This document shows, in pieces, positions 24,101-39,100 of a stretch of 64,000 nucleotides of DNA. Both the position numbers and the translations under genes were made by a program. The notes below the pieces were generated by a model. The model was given only the letters and a program-made list of their open reading frames with translations, had not been told where the DNA came from and ran no database searches. This DNA comes from Ophiura sarsii (Eukaryota > Echinodermata > Ophiuroidea > Amphilepidida > Ophiuridae): assembly GCA_035610835.1 (NCBI GenBank), contig CM069452.1, forward strand, positions 27,950,143-28,014,142, read 5' to 3'. Every line of letters begins with the position of its first letter. Position 1 is the first letter of the stretch.

Positions 24101-27100
24101 AAAAATGGGTTCCAAACAAAGTTACAGACAAATATGCAACGTAATAACCTATATAAATGTATTAATGACACAGTGATACAATAATAATGTTTAATGTTTG
24201 TGCATCTCCTTGTGAAAAAGAAAACATTTCATTGATACGTGTATTATCATGATTATATAAACAATACTTCATCACAATATTTCTTTCTCTATATGGGTTG
24301 ATTGATGGGTCAGTTTTACTACATTGTATAAAGAGGAAGCAACCAATTTTAATATCATCAACAGCAAAATGTGTCAGTTATTTCTTGGGTTTTATCGACT
24401 AGCTAAATCCTCGTTTGGATTATTTGATTTGGAGACTAAGTAATAACTTATCGGTGTGACGGTGTCTGCTTACTAAATCGACCATGACGAGTCGAATAAG
24501 TCGAATAGGTTGAATATTTAGTGCTGAATCTATTTTCTGCTAATATAATGAATTTTAGATTATTGTTATTTCGAGCGTTTTAACATTTTCCACGCGGCAG
24601 GCGTCTGCAGACGACATTCAAAAATGTCACAAAATGTTTAAAAAATATCAAAATTATTGAATATCATTACCATATTTGGAATCACCATGAAAAATGCATT
24701 GAAACAAATGGGTGGTGGATGGGGGGGGGGGGGTTGGTTACGGGGTCACGTCCCCATAAACTTCATGTGTGTGACGTTAAAAACGTCATTTTCTTAGTGT
24801 TAAAAATGCCAATGTTTGGGCTTTTCGCGGCGTATATAATAGTTTCCATGTTTCATTATTCAAGCTTAAGAAGATGGCTTCAGGAACGTGTTTTTTTGAC
24901 CAAATTAGATCAAAAACTGAAAATGTTTTTTCTACAGGTTTCAATATTGCAATGGGTCTCGAACCACTCTCGGAGTACGGAGAAAAGAGAAGACAATGAA
25001 GAAAAAAAATGTTTGAAGTAAAAGAATTTGGATTTGAGCTACAATCCTCTTGGTTTGGATGTTGTTTAAGTTAGAATTTTACTGTGCACACTTTGTGATT
25101 CGATTTTACTCCTTTTACTTGTATGAAATCATTGTTTAGTTAGTGTAGGCATGCAAGAAAATGCCAAACATTACTGCATCAGAATTTTGAATTTCAGTCT
25201 TAACTCAGGAGCTTCATGGGCGTTGGTTTGGATATTGTTTAAGTTAGAACGCTCTGTGTTTGGATTTTACTCATATACCTATGTAGGAAACATTGTTTTT
25301 AGTTAGCATGCTGCAGGCATGTTAGAAAATAAATACTGCTTTTAATGTTGAGTTTGCCGTAAAAATTCCTAAAAACAAAGGAGCTTTAATGTCCACACTT
25401 TGTGTTTGGATTTTATTCCTGTTAACTAGTAATACCTATATAGGAATAATTGTTTTTTAGTTAGTATAGGTATATGTGAGAAAATTCCAAAACTACTGCT
25501 TCCGAATGCTGAATCTTTGCCTTAAAAATGCCTAAAACCCAGGAGCTTCCAGTTTTACACCAGGCGGGCCCCTCGACCCGACCCGACCCCACCCGATGGT
25601 CGCTCGCTGTGCTCACAGGGATACAACATGTGCCCCCCATCAAAACAGTCCTGGATACGCCTTTGATCGGTATCATCTGTATTCGTCATCTGTCTGTAGG
25701 GGAAGGTGGGGTAATGGCGGACACATTTTGTTAGAGAGGTATAACACACATATAATACGTCATATAACAATAAAAATCATGTAAACACAATTAAAGCACT
25801 GTGAAGGTTCTACCTTTTATCAAGTTTTTATCAACTCATCATTTTGAAATTCGAAGCTACGACGCAATAAAAAAAATGGCGTCGTCCGGCATTACCCCAC
25901 ACTCTGGGGGTAATCCCGGACCGTATTTATCAATGGCAGCTCTCTTTTTATTGGAATATAGCATTTCAATGGGAGTTAAAAAATACCCTTTTTAAAAGTG
26001 TAGCAGAAATCAAAGAACAACGTCATATATTTATATGGTCAACAACTATTACCGATTTTTGATGTTAAATTGACCACGCCCATATTGGTTACCATGGAAA
26101 CGGTACATGTCCGGGATTACCCCAATCCATGTACAATGTATGGGCAAACCCTTTTTTATTATTATGCTCATCATTGTGACTCCGAATTCATTTCTTTTTT
26201 ATCATAAGGTATCATACATTACATAAAAAAATAATAAGACTTTGTTTTCCTTGATGTAGAAATACCAGTTTCAAAGAGAAATTAATGCACCAAAATATCA
26301 ACTTGCCCAAAAAGTGATTTTTGTAATTCGCGCGAGAATTTGCGAGACAACCATCCCATTTAGGTTTTGTGTGATTTCAATGGAGAGGCACCTAACATCA
26401 TAGGGTGGCAAAATACCACCTTCTTTCACCTGCCTTTAGATACAGCCCTGTCCGCGATTACCCCACGTCCGCCATTACCCCACCTTTCCCTATCTGTATC
26501 ATTTATATATTTTTCCCCGTGTGTATCTGTATCTTCATCTGTGTTTCTCTATCTCCATCTGTAGCTGTATTTTGAATGTGTATCTTCGCCAGTGTCTGTA
26601 TCTGTATCTTCAGCCGTGTATAGTTGTCTGTATCTGCATCTGTGTCTGTATATCTATTTCTTCATCTGTATCTGCTGCATTTGTATCTGGTTCCTCATCA
26701 GTTCCTGTATCTGTATAATCTTCATCCGTGTCTAGCTGATCTGCAGACTGCATCTGTGCCTGTATCTAATTTCTTCTTCTGTATATTTATCTGCATCTTT
26801 ATATTTATCTGCATCTGTATATATTTATCTGCATCTGTATCTTTATCTGCCTCTGCATCTGTATCTGTTTCTTTTTAATCTTCATCTGTGTCTGTACGTA
26901 TGTAGGCCTATACTTGTACAATGTAGGCCTACTCCATGAAATTACCAAGATTCAAATCCAGCGTGGAGCTAGAGATCTTGGCAAATTATATAATGCCACA
27001 TTACAACAAAGGTTGTGGGTTCGAGTCCTGTTGCGGCCAGCGTGTTGTGTTCTTGGGCAAGGCACTTTGTCGAGCTTACCTCTCTTCACCCAGGTGTATA

Positions 27101-30100
27101 CAAATGGTAATACAGGCATTAATTCATGTTGGGAAGTAAAACAGACTCGCTGTGCGGTAGGAGTGGCGAACCCCCTAGCCAAAATTACATTGAGGCGTCT
27201 GGCCCAAACGCTAAGGATGGGCACTCCGCGCGCGAGCTTAGTTTGGCACGAGTCTTTATAATACTTACTTACATTACACAGCAAGGCAGTATAAATTCCT
27301 TGATTTTTACACAGGTTGCAATTTTTGGTAGAACTCATTGCAGAGGTGGCGTTAAACGGGGTTTTTTCTTCATGTTTGCGAGTTGGTGCGTTGAATTGAC
27401 AATTGCAGGCTGTTCCAGTAAACTATAGTGCTAATCAACACCTTGCTTTTTGAATTACGATTTGATAATATAGATATTTTAAAATGTACGTTTAACCTGT
27501 TTTGTGGATCTGCAGTTATTTTAGCGTTGAGTGATCGATCAGAATTTGGGATTGCAATAACAACGTGTCGGGGAAGCGGGCTTGCATTGCATATTGATAA
27601 AACAACTTATATACTTTGGTGAGAGTAATTAATTCCAATATTGTTTTCTTTGATTTAATTGTTCTTCGTTTTTAAACCGTACAAAAGTGGCACATTTTGA
27701 GGGTAAAACATGGAGGATCAGCACAAATTATTGCTCAGCCTCCTTTGAGTAAACCTGTTTTCCCCTAATTCCAACACTGCATAAGAGTTTATATTTATTT
27801 GTCAATGTTCTCACCTTTTTATGGCAGCCTACATTTCAAAACCCCGTTAACAATATGTCTGACTCTGATTTGCCCAGGGTTTTTCGGATGCACTCAACAT
27901 CGAAATTGTTTTGTCAACAGTAATTATGATTGACTACATTCAACACGTAATTTGACGTTGACAATATACTATCTACTGTTGGAGGCTGACTTTTATTTAA
28001 AGCGTGTCAGTTCACATAAATGGTTAAACAAACCCCGAGTAAACAGTGTTTTCAAGTTGAAGATTAACGACAAATGTTTCACGATGACACATCCTGTCAC
28101 CGGTAAACTGTTGTGCGGCTTGGTAGTCATTTAATTTCAGGCGGTGCTCCCCAGAAGGCCTGGAGTTGTTAACTTCATATAAAAGCAAAACATGAAATCG
28201 CAGTAAAAAACCTGAATTACAATAATTTCACAATTAACATAATATAGCCTAGTCAAAATGTAAAAAAAACATAATTGCAATAACTTCACAATTAATAGTA
28301 AAGGGCAACAATTATCCTAACCCATAAACCTAACCCGAACTCAATATACCTCGTATAACACGTCCCTCGCATGGTTACGAAAAAACAGCGCGAGCGATAG
28401 CATTATACAGTCATGGACAAACGCTGGAAAGCATTGCGATACTGACACCAAACACTTGACGGACCATAAGAGAAATGATTGACAATGCATGATTTCAGTT
28501 TTGTCTATCATTAAGATCAAAATTGGCACGCAGGTAAAAATAAACTAAATTGATAAATCGTAAAATTATAATCTCTTTCACGTTGTTTTAAAAAAGATCA
28601 AAGAAATATAAATTGGTATTGAGAATTTCGCCGATAGAAAGCCAGTAGCACATAACAACCCACAAAAATACCGACATTCAATTTAATATTTAATAATGAA
28701 ATCAGCTGTCGTTATCATGATTAGGCCTATAGCGACTCTGCTTCAACAAAATGATTATCATTTTTATAGGCCCACTCTTTTTATCAGAATGATACTTAAG
28801 GTTTAAGCCATATTTTGCGCAAGTGGTCATGTTGATGCGAAATGCTATATTGCTGACACATATTATATTCTCTTCAAACATTTTCATTAAACCCGATAAT
28901 ATTTGAAATTTGCCATTTCTCCCTACATTCCTCCTAACCCGACATATTGAATTGAAGTCATTTCTCTAATGTCCTTCAAACTTGTATTAGGATATCACGC
29001 GAACAAAATAAATTATGTGGTATATTGTTTCATGCTGATACTCAATTGCAAGTCCCTATGGTCTGGGTACTTCCAGTCTGGTAGCCACATTTAATCATTT
29101 CTTGCGGCATTCTTCTTAATCCAATAAACACAAATTTTCCGACGCAAATATGGATTTGAGGAATATCATCATCCTTCTTAGTTTATCCTCAGGTATATTC
29201 TACATCTTCACATGATTATAAGTTTAATCCCATCATTTGGCCAGCGGAAGTCGGAGGTCCCTGGATTTAGTGCCTGGATGTAATCCGGTCATGACCTTTG
29301 GCGTCGCTCCCTGTTTACCAGATGGTTCTCTTATATAAATGTTCTTGTTATGTATGTGTACACCTGCAAATGAGTTTAAAGAACAAAGTATTAATCAGGA
29401 TTTTTTACCAATATCAGTAATATATAGGCCTAAAACGTGATATGCAGAAAGCTGGAATTCAAATTCTCCTCGAGGGTAAACAATTGCTTCCTATATTTAC
29501 TACTCGCTTTAGCGACCATAGGCTTACATAAATACACCTCCTTTTGTGACAAAAATTGGTTTCATTCAATTCTCATTTCCCATTTTGCAGCTACAAATCT
29601 GTGTGATCCTAAAGACTGAAGTAATCCAGAGCATTTCTCTTTCAAAAAGTTAGGAAATAATATATTTTTGTTTCCGGCATCATACGGCTCATTGGACTAA
29701 TCCAATATTTTCAAATGTGTTAAAGAGGTCTGCAGAAGTTGATTATGTAGCGCGCGCAAAGCCCACATCTCAATTTATGAAGCATTATCTGGATGATTTC
29801 GCAGCGAAGAAACTCTGACCGATTGAGGGTATTGTTGCGGAATGAAAAGTCGAAATGAAAGAATGAAAGCAGAAAATAGGATAACAACCGATTCAATCAC
29901 AAGTTGAATTTCGGTGGCACGCCGTAATCTGATCTTATCATACGCTTCATTTGCATACAAACTATCGTGGCTAATTGTCAGAAAATATCCCTTCGGATTT
30001 CTAACGAGGCATAAAATCAGATGTTAAAGCTAACACCCATCCAATCAACGCATGCTCTACCAGTCATTACGGTCAACTTCGAGGATGCCAAATAGAGTGG

Positions 30101-33100
30101 ACACTAACTTACACAATGGGGGGGGGGGGGGGGGGGGGGGGTCCATCTCGATGGAATACATGTATCTTATTTGGATGATTCATAGAGATACACACCGGAG
30201 TGGCATGCATGATTTCTTCTGTTATAGGCTATCGTTATCAATTATTGATTTGGATTCGCACAAGGGACGTAAGCATCTTCAAATTACCGATTTCAAAATG
30301 GAACCACCAAAATAATGAAGACCTTTTTTATTATTTGTTTCTTAAAGTTAAAAAAGAAGGTGAAAAAATTCTAGATGTATTGCGCGTATGAGCATAAATT
30401 TTAATATACGTTAGGCCTAGTAAAAAAATGAACATGTTTCCCGTCCCCGCCCGCCTTCTTTTTGGCCGCCGCCTCCTATTTTTTACTATTTACTATTTCC
30501 AAAAATTCTGTAAAAAAAATTTTTTTTTTTTTTTATTTTTTTTTAGTGATTGATCCTTTGCCCATAGGAATGGCAGGTGTAATAGAAATGCTGTATCATT
30601 TCATAGCATGTTCATGCCATGCATGACACGGAATTATTGACATGGCTTCTCAAATAGTACCATGGGGACCAATACATGTAGGCCTACATCCTTTCGATCA
30701 ATGATGTTTTGTTCCTCATTCAACCTGAAAAATGAAGAAAACATAAAGAAACAATGTGTACTTGGCTCTATATATTAGGTAAACCTTTTCATATTTGTAT
30801 TCCTCTGGCAATTAGAGTGGAAATTCCTGTTTAGGGGTGTCTGCAACACAGTCAGTTGGTCACTTTCGACTTGGCGGCCATCTTGAAAAAAATATCAAAA
30901 AATGGGAAAATAGTAAATAGTAAGACCCTCCCTCCTCCTTTTTTTAAAAAGTCCGGACGGGAAACATGTAATTTTTTTTACTATGCCTTATACCTTTATG
31001 AGAGCCTATATGAAACGATTTATATGAGTAACTGTGTGATTTAATATGACATAACCGTAGTTAGTTAAAGATCAATTTTATGAGTTTCTGTGTTTAAAAA
31101 GGGTGTTAGTTATCAAGTAAATCCCTTTCGTCAACTGAGACCAATTAGCATGGCCTTGAACTTCACAATTTGCCGGATCGCCTGGGGCCCCGGTTGGAAA
31201 TAAGCCTCTAAAACTTTGCTTGCGTCCCGACCACATATACACTAGTAATAGTGATGTAGGTCGGTGTCGTCTTGGGCAATGTGCTAAGGGGAAACATCTT
31301 GTTCAATGCCTGTAAGCTTAAAATATACAAGACCCGAAGGTGCATATTCTATATTGTATTTCCCATAGAGCAATATGATCTACACTTGGTTCTCGCGTGT
31401 TAAGCTCAGCAGCCCGCCTTGAATGCCCAGGGCGTACCTGGAGGAGTAAGGTTGCACAATAAACCGATGATAAGGTAACCACAAATCCTCTAACGAAGGA
31501 AAAACTTGGGTGGGACAACGCCGATACAAAGAACCATTCTTATTTGATCTTTCAAAAGATTGCATTCCGAAATTGACCTTGGTCACGGGTTCAAGCACAG
31601 GGCACAAACAATTTTTATTTCTTAATAATACAAAAAACAAATCTGTCATAACTGACTGTGTGATATGATTTTCAATTGTAGTAAGGTGACGAATAGGTCT
31701 GTTTCCTATCCATTAAAATTGACATTGATAATGACAATTATATGATAATCGAAGTGTGTCCTGCATGCATTCTGAGATTTTCTCCTGCAAAGATATGCAG
31801 ACAAAACGAAAAAGAACGACACATATTATACACAGCGCTGTTCTTGATATCTCAGTGAATCTCGGCTCCTGTGAGATTATGTGTGACTCCGCAAAGGTGC
31901 TATCTACCTAAGACGAGAACTCGGTGACGAAACACGTTTTATGTTATACCAATCCAATTTAACAGACCGTATCAGCAGAACCAAAGCCAAAAACAAACTG
32001 GTGATGGGGTTCATTTTTGGATAGGTTGAATTGAATGATAGCCTGCATTAGGGATATACAATGTGCCCTTTCCACTCGCATTTTATTCATTGGTTTTCTA
32101 GAACAGACAGACATTCAAGCAAGTAAGATATTGACGCCACGGATTCAGCCAAATACGACCCTATTACGTTGACGGTTATTGTTAACGTAAACTATTTAAA
32201 AATATATATAAAGAAAATTTTAAAAATTAAAATTAAAAATAAATATTAAAAAATAATTAAATAATTCATTAATTGATTAATAATAAAAACAATTTGAAGA
32301 AGAAAAAAAATATATATAATATAATATAATATATTATATAGTAATAACAATTTTTAAAAAGATGAAAATTAAGACCCCTAATACATCTATTAAACATATG
32401 CCTTTCGAAGATGTTGGCTTTCTTGTATAAAATGATTTGATGATCGGAATTTCTTATAGATTATCTAACAACCAAATGATTTGGTTATGCGTCAGCATTT
32501 TCGCGAGAAACATTATAGGCCTTATTATAATGATATAAATTGATAATTGTGTATAATGTTTCTTTTGGGGATGATTTTAAAAATGGAGGATTTGGGCAGG
32601 AATCTAGTTTAATCCAACCCACCATATATCCGTTTTAGGGGCTTTAAAATATGGATAGACATTATGTAACTGTATAAGTATTAATTACACTGTAAAAACT
32701 CACTGACCAATAATGACCATTCCTTTACGATATCATAGTAAGATAATCCCCCACATCCACCCCAATCTCATCTGGAGGGTTTCAGAGAAGATTACATTGA
32801 GCGCCTTATCAAAATAACGGATTTACTCTTCAAATAGGTTATAGATGTCAAACTACATTTTATAACAGTGTAAATCCGTTTATGAATCTTGGTAGAATAT
32901 TTCCAAAATGGCCGTCGTAACACATTCCACGCGGCTATTTAATAGTTAACCATTATACATTTTTCAGAAAACTTTCCTAACTTTTAAAGTCTTATCTCAT
33001 GAATTACTGACATTTTAAAAACATTTTGTGACATTTTGGAACCGTCGTCTGCAGACGCCAGCCGTGGGAAAATGTTAATAACCCATGATTTGTACAATAA

Positions 33101-36100
33101 CCGTGGTAACTTACAAATTAATATCCAAATGCTACAGTTTATCTGTAGTCTGTCTATAGTATGAAAATAAAATCAGTACACTGTAAAAACAAACGTTTGA
33201 CTATTTATAAACACTACAACACGTTTATTTGTTGTTGTTTACGTGTAAAGGTATAGGAGGTCGTTTACGATAAACGGGTTGCATAAACGCTACAACGTGT
33301 TGATACGTTAATTAACTGTTATCAAAACGTGTTTATACCAGCAATCATGTTATTATTATTATAATTATGTGTTTATAATTGCTGGTATAAACACGTTTTT
33401 GATAACAGTTAATAAACGTATCAACGCGTTGTAGCGTTTATGCAACCCGTTTATCTTTAACAACCTCCTATGATACCTTTACACGTAAACAACAACAAAT
33501 AAACGTGTTGTAGTGTTTATCAATAGTCAAACGTTTGTTTTTACAGTGTATTAGCAATTAACATCAAAATTAGTCAATTGTAATTTGCTAAATAGGCCTA
33601 CGCCAGGAGAAATATTGATTTTTAATAACATACCGTATTATAACAAAGACTAATAAATGAATAATATGTTCTAAAAACATTTTTAGCCTATTTTGAATAT
33701 TTAAGATTTATTTTTGGACATTTAATTCAGTAAAGTAGGCCTAACCGTTTTAGATCATTCTCATGTGGTCTGGTTATGAAAAGTGCTTCATGATGGATAT
33801 AATTATATAGGTTTTCAATGCAAATACGGTACCTTGAATACGCAATTTGGACATTTTTAATTACCTGGTCATATGCATATAATGTACTAAAACAGTAGTT
33901 TTCCCGAATCGACTTTCAAGATATTTTTGTTAAATTTAACAATAATTTCAAAGTTCGAATGCTACACCGTTGACCATTTTGAATAAAGTAATAATATAAC
34001 ACTTATATTACCTTATTGAGTTTTAAATTTACTAAATTTAAGTATTTTATTTTCAAAAGTTTAAAAATTATCTTTAAAATATTCAAATAAACCGATTTAT
34101 AAATTATTTCTGAGACCGAAATAGAAGTTGCATTTAACGCTTATAAGCGTTTATTATCTTCTATTAGACGATTTCGTAATTTCTTTAAAAAAGCCTCGTG
34201 TTCTAATGCAACAACTTGGCCGGTCTTTGGTCAGTAACTTCTGCCCTTACAATTACATCCATGTGAATGTCAGCTAATTTCTATCATGCTCTGGGCTGTA
34301 TTTTGATATTTTCCGATGATCAAGTTGAGCAATACAAATTCCAATATAAAGTATCAATTAATTTAAACTTCAGGGTATTTACTCTGGTGACTTTGTCAAA
34401 TACTATTGACAACAATAATGAACGGGGAGGTCGCTGATGGCTGTCGTCGCAGACTCATGAGTTAGTTTAGACCCGCTCTGAGGCAAAAGAAGTGTTTGTC
34501 TAAATTCTGACCTTAACCATAATTTTAAACTTGTTTTTCTTACTATAAATATTATCAATGAATCCAATCTGGAAAAAACTCGGCTGAACCTTATAGGCAG
34601 ACAAGCGATTTTTTAGTTGCATTTTTAAACCTAAACCGTCACGCAACAAAAAGACGCATTGTTTAGTATATCCGGTTTTCAATTTTTTAGCATGGAAAAT
34701 TATTGACAACAAAATAATTACCTAAATATTTGTGAAATTCGCCTTAACTTAAATATTATGTTTCATAAGACTTAAACATGTTAAAAATGTATGATAAATT
34801 ACTTCATTACTTGGAACTTTGTTTGCGTAGGCGGCAAGGTGTTTTATTATATATATAGGCNNNNNNNNNNNNNNNNNNNNNNNNNNNNNNNNNNNNNNNN
34901 NNNNNNNNNNNNNNNNNNNNNNNNNNNNNNNNNNNNNNNNNNNNNNNNNNNNNNNNNNNNCTGCAGACGACAGCGTGGGAAAATGTTAATAACCCATGAT
35001 TTGTACAATAACCGTGGTAACTTACAAATTAATATCCAAATGCTACAGTTTATCTGTAGTCTGTCTATAGTATGAAAACAAAATCAGTATACATTAGCAA
35101 TTCACATCAAAATTAGTAAATTGTAATTTGCTAAATACGCCAGGAGAAATATTGTTTTTAATAACTACCGTATTATAACAAAGACTAATTCAATGAATAT
35201 TATGTTTTAAAAAACATTTTTAGCCTATTTTGAATATTTAAGATTTATTTTTGGACATATAATTTAGAAATGTAACCGTTTTAGTTCATTCTCATGTGGT
35301 CTGGTTATGAAAAGTGCTTCATGATGGATATAATTATATAGGTTTTCAATGCAGATACGGTACCTTGAATACGCAATTTGGACACTTTTTTATTACCTGG
35401 TCATATGCATAAATTGTACTAAAACAGTAGTTTTCCCGAATCGACTTTCAAGATATTTTTGTTATTTAACAATAATTTCAAAGTTCGAATGCTACACCGT
35501 TGACCATTTTGAATAAAGTAGTAATATAACACTTATATTACCTTATTGAGTTTAAATTTACTGAATTTAAGTATTTTATTTTCAAATGTTAAAAAATCAT
35601 CTTTAAAATATTCAAATAAACCGATTTATAAATTATTTCTGAGACCGAAATATAAGTTGCATTTAACGCTTATAAGCGTTTATTATCTTCTATTAGACGA
35701 TTTCGTAATTTCTTTAAAAAAGCCTCGTGTTCTAATGCAACAACTTGGCCGGTCTTTGGTCAGTAACTTCTGCCCTTACAATTACATCCATGTGAATGTC
35801 AGCTAATTTATATCATGCTCTGGGCTCTATTTTGATATTTTCCGATGATCAAGTTGAGCAATACAAATTCCAATATAAAGTATCAATTAATTTAAACTTC
35901 AGGGTATTTACTCTGGTGACTTTGTCAAATACTATTGACAACAATAATGAACGGGGAGGTCGCTGATGGCTGTCGTCGCAGACTCATGAGTTAGTTTAGA
36001 CCCGCTCTGAGGCAAAAGAAGTGTTTGTCTAAATTCTGACCTTAACCATAATTTTAAACATGTTTTTCTTACTATAAATATTATCAATGAATCCAATCTG

Positions 36101-39100
36101 GAAAAAACTCGGCTGAACCTTATAGGCAGACAAGCGATTTTTTAGTTGCATTTTTAAACCTAAACCGTCACGCAACAAAAAGACGCATTGTTTAGTATAT
36201 CCGGTTTTCAATTTTTTAGCATGGGAAAATTATTGACAACAAAATAATTACCTAAATATTTGTGAAATTCGCCTTAACTTAAATATTATGTTTCATAAGA
36301 CTTAAACATGTTAAAAATTTATGATAAATTACTTCATTACTTGGAACTTTGTTTGCGTAGGCGGCAAGGTGTTTTATTATATATAGGCGGCAGAGGGTTT
36401 TTTATGAATGTGTAGTTGGTAGGCTAATTATAGATAAATATTAATATATGGCATATCATAATAACGCCTATAGATCATTCAGTCTAGTTTTTTAATCTAT
36501 TAGAATTTATATAACCTATCAATTGGTGTTTATTTTGTCTGGTTTGATATATAATCAAATACGCACAGACAGCTCGGTGACCCGAAGAGACCTCTCAATT
36601 GAACGGTTGATTTAGTTCACTGCTAATTTTGTGACAGATTGTTGTTTTGGAGTGATTTTATTGTGTGATCAATCAACAAATAATAATTTCCTTATTTTAA
36701 AGACCCGACACCTAAACGGAAATGTATGTTGGGTCTTATGGCAGCCAATATTGAGATATGATATTGTATTATACCTTTTCTTATCAGGGTAGTAACTAGA
36801 GGGGGAGCAGGGGAATCCCAATCCCCCTCCCCTGCCAGAAGGCTCCCCTACACCCCCCCCCCCCCCCCCCCCCCCATGGAAATGACAAACTCTTTGTATG
36901 TATGTATACACAAAATATGGTCGGTTATGCCATCCCTGATCTCAGGTCTGTCCCCCTCATGCCCACCCCCCCCCCCCCCCCCCTCCAACGGTTCAAGACG
37001 GATTGATGCACATTGGAAGAACAAATTAGTATCGGTTTGATGCTTATGAACATTCTTTGTGTAAAAGTGGCACAACATCTATGATACGATTCATATTTAC
37101 TTCAAAATCATAAGAAAAGTAAAGACAAAAGAAAAAAGTGACCTCATTGAGATTCGAACTAACGCGCTATAAAGTTGTCATAAGACCACCGCTAATCGGA
37201 CCACTCGGCCACAGTGACAGTTCCCGATTATGGTGGCAGAGAATTAACAAATACCAAATACTAATTTGAATGTCGTTATTTACAATAAAATACTGTCCGA
37301 GCCGGGGAAAGAATATTTTGAAACGACGTTTTATTGCATAAAGACAACTGATTTTTCTTAATCCTTACAGCTGTAAGTTTGTGTATGTAAATACAATTGT
37401 AAAAATGTACACATCTCGGTTTTTATCCTATAGGTGTTATTTTTAACACCCTATTTTTTGCAGTGTAAACATACTTGTTTGATTGGCCTAACACGACCTA
37501 ACCCTAATTTTGAAAATCTAGTTCTGTGCAAAATTATACCGACCCTATATAAAGGTTTTCATTTGCTTCTCCAAAATTGTTTAAAAAGGCAGTTTTTCAA
37601 TATTGTCTCTAAGATTTGTTGAGTTTTTGTTAATTTTTGCGACATGTTGTCATTGCAAAAACCACAACAAACAATAACAAGCAGTATAAAAATAGAAAAG
37701 AGATTTTCATGTACAATCAGTGACTTTCAAATCACTTTTCACCCTCTCTGGTATAATTAGCAATGCAGACCTATAACATCATTCTTAAATACTTTTAAAA
37801 AGAAGACCCTATAGGCCTACCTATAGGTCTTCCTCGATTCAGATTCATATGGTAATGCGGCATGTGTGTGCTGTGATTATGTTAATTGGTCATATCTCAG
37901 AATTGTCAACACCAAATCAGATAAAATAAACGGCATCTGAAAGCTAAGGGACGCACCATTAGATTTTCAGGGGGGGGTAGGAATTTTTCGGAAGAAAAAA
38001 AATTCCCCCTCTATGCAGGCCAAAAAAAAAAAATTCACCCCCTGATGAGTAAAAAAAAAAAAAAAATTCTACCCCCACCCAACTCAATATGAATGGATAC
38101 ATTAAGAAGAAAAAAATTCGCCGCCTCCGGCGGCGCAAAAAAAAAAATTCGCCCCTTGCGGCGGCCCCAAAAAAAAAATTCTCCCCCGAACCCAACTTCC
38201 TACCTCCCCCCCTGAAAATCAAATGGTGCGTCCCTAAGCATTTAGTCTTTCATATAAAAATGTTACACCAACTTTTGGGCCTTCATGGTCAACAAGTTGG
38301 GTAAACACGTGCACAGGTTTTTTGGGGGAACACCCTGTACATGATTGACTAAATACACAAAATTGTTGAAGTCACAAATGGATCCACGCGCAATTAAGCA
38401 TGTGATGACTTGCATAGCTACGATCATTATATCAATAGGTCTATTTATTAACCAAGCTTAAAACAAATTCGGAAGTTCAAAACTAATTTTCATTCACAAA
38501 CAACTGCAATATTAATGGAATGTGTGCAACCAACAATTTAAAAGATAGCATGGGCACGCAACAAAGCCACCGAGTTATGTAGTGAAAACATGAAACAAAA
38601 ATTTGCGTTTCCGATTTGTTAGAAGTTTTCTCTGTCAATCATACTGGCTAACCGAGTGTAGAGACTGAACAAAATGGTAAACAAGTCATTCATTGGCGTT
38701 GAGTAAAGCTAGACGTGGGTAGACTGTTTATAGCATTCTGTTTTTTACAGCTATATATATACTTAAAACTTTAACTTGAAATTCTGTTGGCGTAGTCACT
38801 GTGGTGTTTGTCGTGCCGGAGGGAACACATTTTTAGAATCAATTCGAGCGTAAAAGTTGACTTAGCTTTTGCAAAGTCCGGAACTCCAACCAAAAAAATG
38901 GATTTATTTTATTTTCATAGCACAAATAATCGCGCGAAAAAAATAACTTTTTGCTTTCTATATAAAATAAACCCTCAATATCGTGTTAAGAAGCTATTTT
39001 GTATTATTAGTGCAGGTCCCGTTAGGATAATAATGAAATGACAAAATTACAATGTCATATCCCAAACCATTTGCCACCAAAATAGGTTTATAATAATACG

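Noticed and set aside
26521..26878. Leu/Ser/Cys repeat open frames
   Set aside because: Translation of a TCTGTATC simple repeat in different frames.
31318..31649. Two overlapping minus-strand frames near a GGGTTCAAGC B-box-like motif, considered as a SINE
   Set aside because: No A box and no SINE body could be matched, so the motif alone is insufficient.
34500..36211. The same 60-70-codon minus-strand frame in both copies of the duplicated segment
   Set aside because: Apparent conservation comes only from the duplication (probably allelic), so it is not independent evidence of coding.
38089..38304. Lys/Arg-rich open frame resembling a basic peptide
   Set aside because: Produced by alternating A and C/G runs inside a Harbinger-like MITE.
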